From: Verrucomicrobiota bacterium
Lineage (GTDB): Bacteria > Verrucomicrobiota > Verrucomicrobiia > Limisphaerales > JADLHS01
Assembly (NCBI GenBank): GCA_029573725.1
Contig: JAKQDQ010000117.1
Location: 24,381-88,380 of the forward strand
Reading direction: 5' to 3'
DNA: 64,000 nucleotides
The stretch's first letter is position 1, and each line of letters opens with the position of its first letter. A model generated the notes under the pieces. It had not been told where the DNA came from. It did not search any database and saw nothing but the letters and a program-made list of their open reading frames with translations. The position numbers were made by a program, and so were the translations under genes. Positions 63,139-64,000 of this stretch are shown here, piece after piece.

Positions 63139-64000
63139 ATGATTGAGCAATCAAAATCAATCCGGGTTCACGAACGAAACATGGGAAATGTTCTCCTGAG
63201 CCGCCGCCAGTTCGCGCTGCGCGTGGGATCCGCGGGGGTTGGGCTGGCACTCACGACCATGCCCGCCTGGGGCGCGTCCGCCCGGCTCCCCGCCGCGTGG
63301 CGCAATCCACCGCGCGAGTTTTCGTTTTGCCCGTTCTGGTTCTGGAACGATGAGCTTTCGGAAGCCGGGATTGAGCGGCAACTCGCCGATTTTCAGGCGC
63401 ACGGTGTCCACGCCTTTGTCATTCATCCGCGCGTCGGACTGCCGCGAAGCATCGGCTGGTTGAGCGAACCGATGATTCATTTCATGCGGTTTGCCATCGA
63501 ACGCGCGAAAGCGCGCGACATGTGGGTCGTGCTCTACGATGAGGGAATGTATCCAAGCGGCTCTTCGAGTGGACAGGTGGTGGCGAAAAATCCGGCCTTC
63601 CGAACCCGCGCCCTGTTTGCGGTTGATCTGGATGAAGCAACGCCCGGCGACACGATCCAAGGCATCCACATCGGTAGCGACCGCACACCACAACTGGTGG
63701 CCGGTCAGCATCTCGTTGCCATGGTCCGTCGAGCCAATGGCCATCGCCTTGCCATTGTGGATCGCGCTGCCGCTGCGGGTCATCTGGTGCTTCCCCGCCA
63801 ACCGCCGCTTCGCTACCCTCGCCGCCATCGTGACGATGCCTTTCCGCACCCTCTGTTTGCTGCTGCTGTGCCTGCTCGTGGCCGGGCCGATGAGCACGCC
63901 GGCATGGGCGCTGGCGCGGCCAGAAACTCGCGTCGGGAAAATTTTTTCAGCCCCCCTCAAATCCGCTTCCACCGACCTCGATCAAACCGTTGCTACACGC
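63139..64000 (+). CDS. Glycoside-hydrolase-like Tat protein, disrupted near the right edge (partial)
   Basis: The N-terminal 210 or so residues have a Tat-like signal (LSRRQFALRVGSAGVG). A block typical of uncharacterised rhamnosidase-like glycosidases follows: FSFCPFWFWNDELSEAGIER, HGVHAFVIHPRVGLPR and MWVVLYDEGMYPSG. After about residue 208 (IVDR, near 63765) family similarity stops, though the frame stays open to the edge. ATG 63139 follows a GGGGGA ribosome-binding site. The gene appears truncated by a junction. Confidence 0.6.
   Translation, partial: MIEQSKSIRVHERNMGNVLLSRRQFALRVGSAGVGLALTTMPAWGASARLPAAWRNPPREFSFCPFWFWNDELSEAGIERQLADFQAHGVHAFVIHPRVGLPRSIGWLSEPMIHFMRFAIERAKARDMWVVLYDEGMYPSGSSSGQVVAKNPAFRTRALFAVDLDEATPGDTIQGIHIGSDRTPQLVAGQHLVAMVRRANGHRLAIVDRAAAAGHLVLPRQPPLRYPRRHRDDAFPHPLFAAAVPARGRADEHAGMGAGAARNSRRENFFSPPQIRFHRPRSNRCYT
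63836..64000 (+). CDS. Possible start of another secreted protein (partial)
   Basis: In a different frame from the glycosidase ORF, ATG 63836 begins MPFRTLCLLLLCLLVAG followed by a cleavage-like PAWALA, a good signal peptide, and the frame is open to the edge. It begins about 70 bases after similarity of the preceding gene ends. The rest of the gene is outside the window, so the product is unknown. Confidence 0.4.
   Translation, partial: MPFRTLCLLLLCLLVAGPMSTPAWALARPETRVGKIFSAPLKSASTDLDQTVATR

Overview
This 64 kb, G+C-rich window looks chromosomal. It most likely comes from a member of the Verrucomicrobiota, and the gene repertoire fits the Pedosphaera/Limisphaerales group best. Supporting markers are a planctomycete/verrucomicrobial-type DUF1549-DUF1553 cytochrome followed by a DUF1501 protein, a TIGR02604-type dehydrogenase with HEAT repeats and a C-terminal haem c, Tat-signal oxidoreductases and hydrolases, a verrucomicrobial prepilin-like protein, an alternative complex III operon, a GxxExxY gene and several families of palindromic repeats. 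This assignment is inference from gene content; no rRNA gene is present.

Layout, 1-15 kb. The left edge holds the first genes of an alternative complex III operon (actA, partial actB, minus strand) behind an intrinsic terminator. Next come a sialidase-like protein, a GH172/DUF2961 protein and NADP-isocitrate dehydrogenase. A three-gene minus-strand unit follows: membrane-anchored winged-helix-like protein, histidine kinase and sigma-54 response regulator. Then come a homospermidine-synthase-like dehydrogenase and a plus-strand run of a small ORF and two stand-alone receiver proteins, one of them degenerate.

15-29 kb. A membrane protein of NnrS-like character is followed by the DUF1549/1553-DUF1501 pair. 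The next 3 kb is a gene graveyard with remnants of RNase R, a DUF1552 protein and a LuxR-type regulator around an intact endonuclease/exonuclease/phosphatase gene. Then come an RluE-like pseudouridine synthase, a zinc-ribbon/PQQ-propeller membrane protein with a prepilin-like partner, and a Tat-exported Gfo/Idh/MocA oxidoreductase.

29-37 kb. After 0.9 kb of repeats lies a type III restriction-modification island in the order mod, GxxExxY, rhuM, res, small ORF, then tRNA-Asp. The mod gene has an A+T-rich target-recognition segment and an in-frame 135-bp palindromic-element insertion. The GxxExxY gene is bracketed by two copies of another hairpin repeat, and its C-terminus is encoded by one of them. 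This is the most unusual part of the window.

37-64 kb. Here are trpS, a GNAT protein, a dimethylformamidase-like protein, the TIGR02604 protein, a YegP-like protein and an Mrr nuclease. A minus-strand denitrification-type run follows (NnrS/oxidase-like membrane protein, nirK with fused cytochrome c, nirV, sco), then a methyltransferase, a eukaryotic-type hisA and a secreted CAP protein. A housekeeping stretch follows (HAD-Nudix fusion, folB, CBS protein, tatD, tandem NDK-like protein, zinc ribbon, malQ). The window ends with a Tat metallophosphoesterase and a glycoside-hydrolase-like ORF whose family similarity stops abruptly near the right edge.
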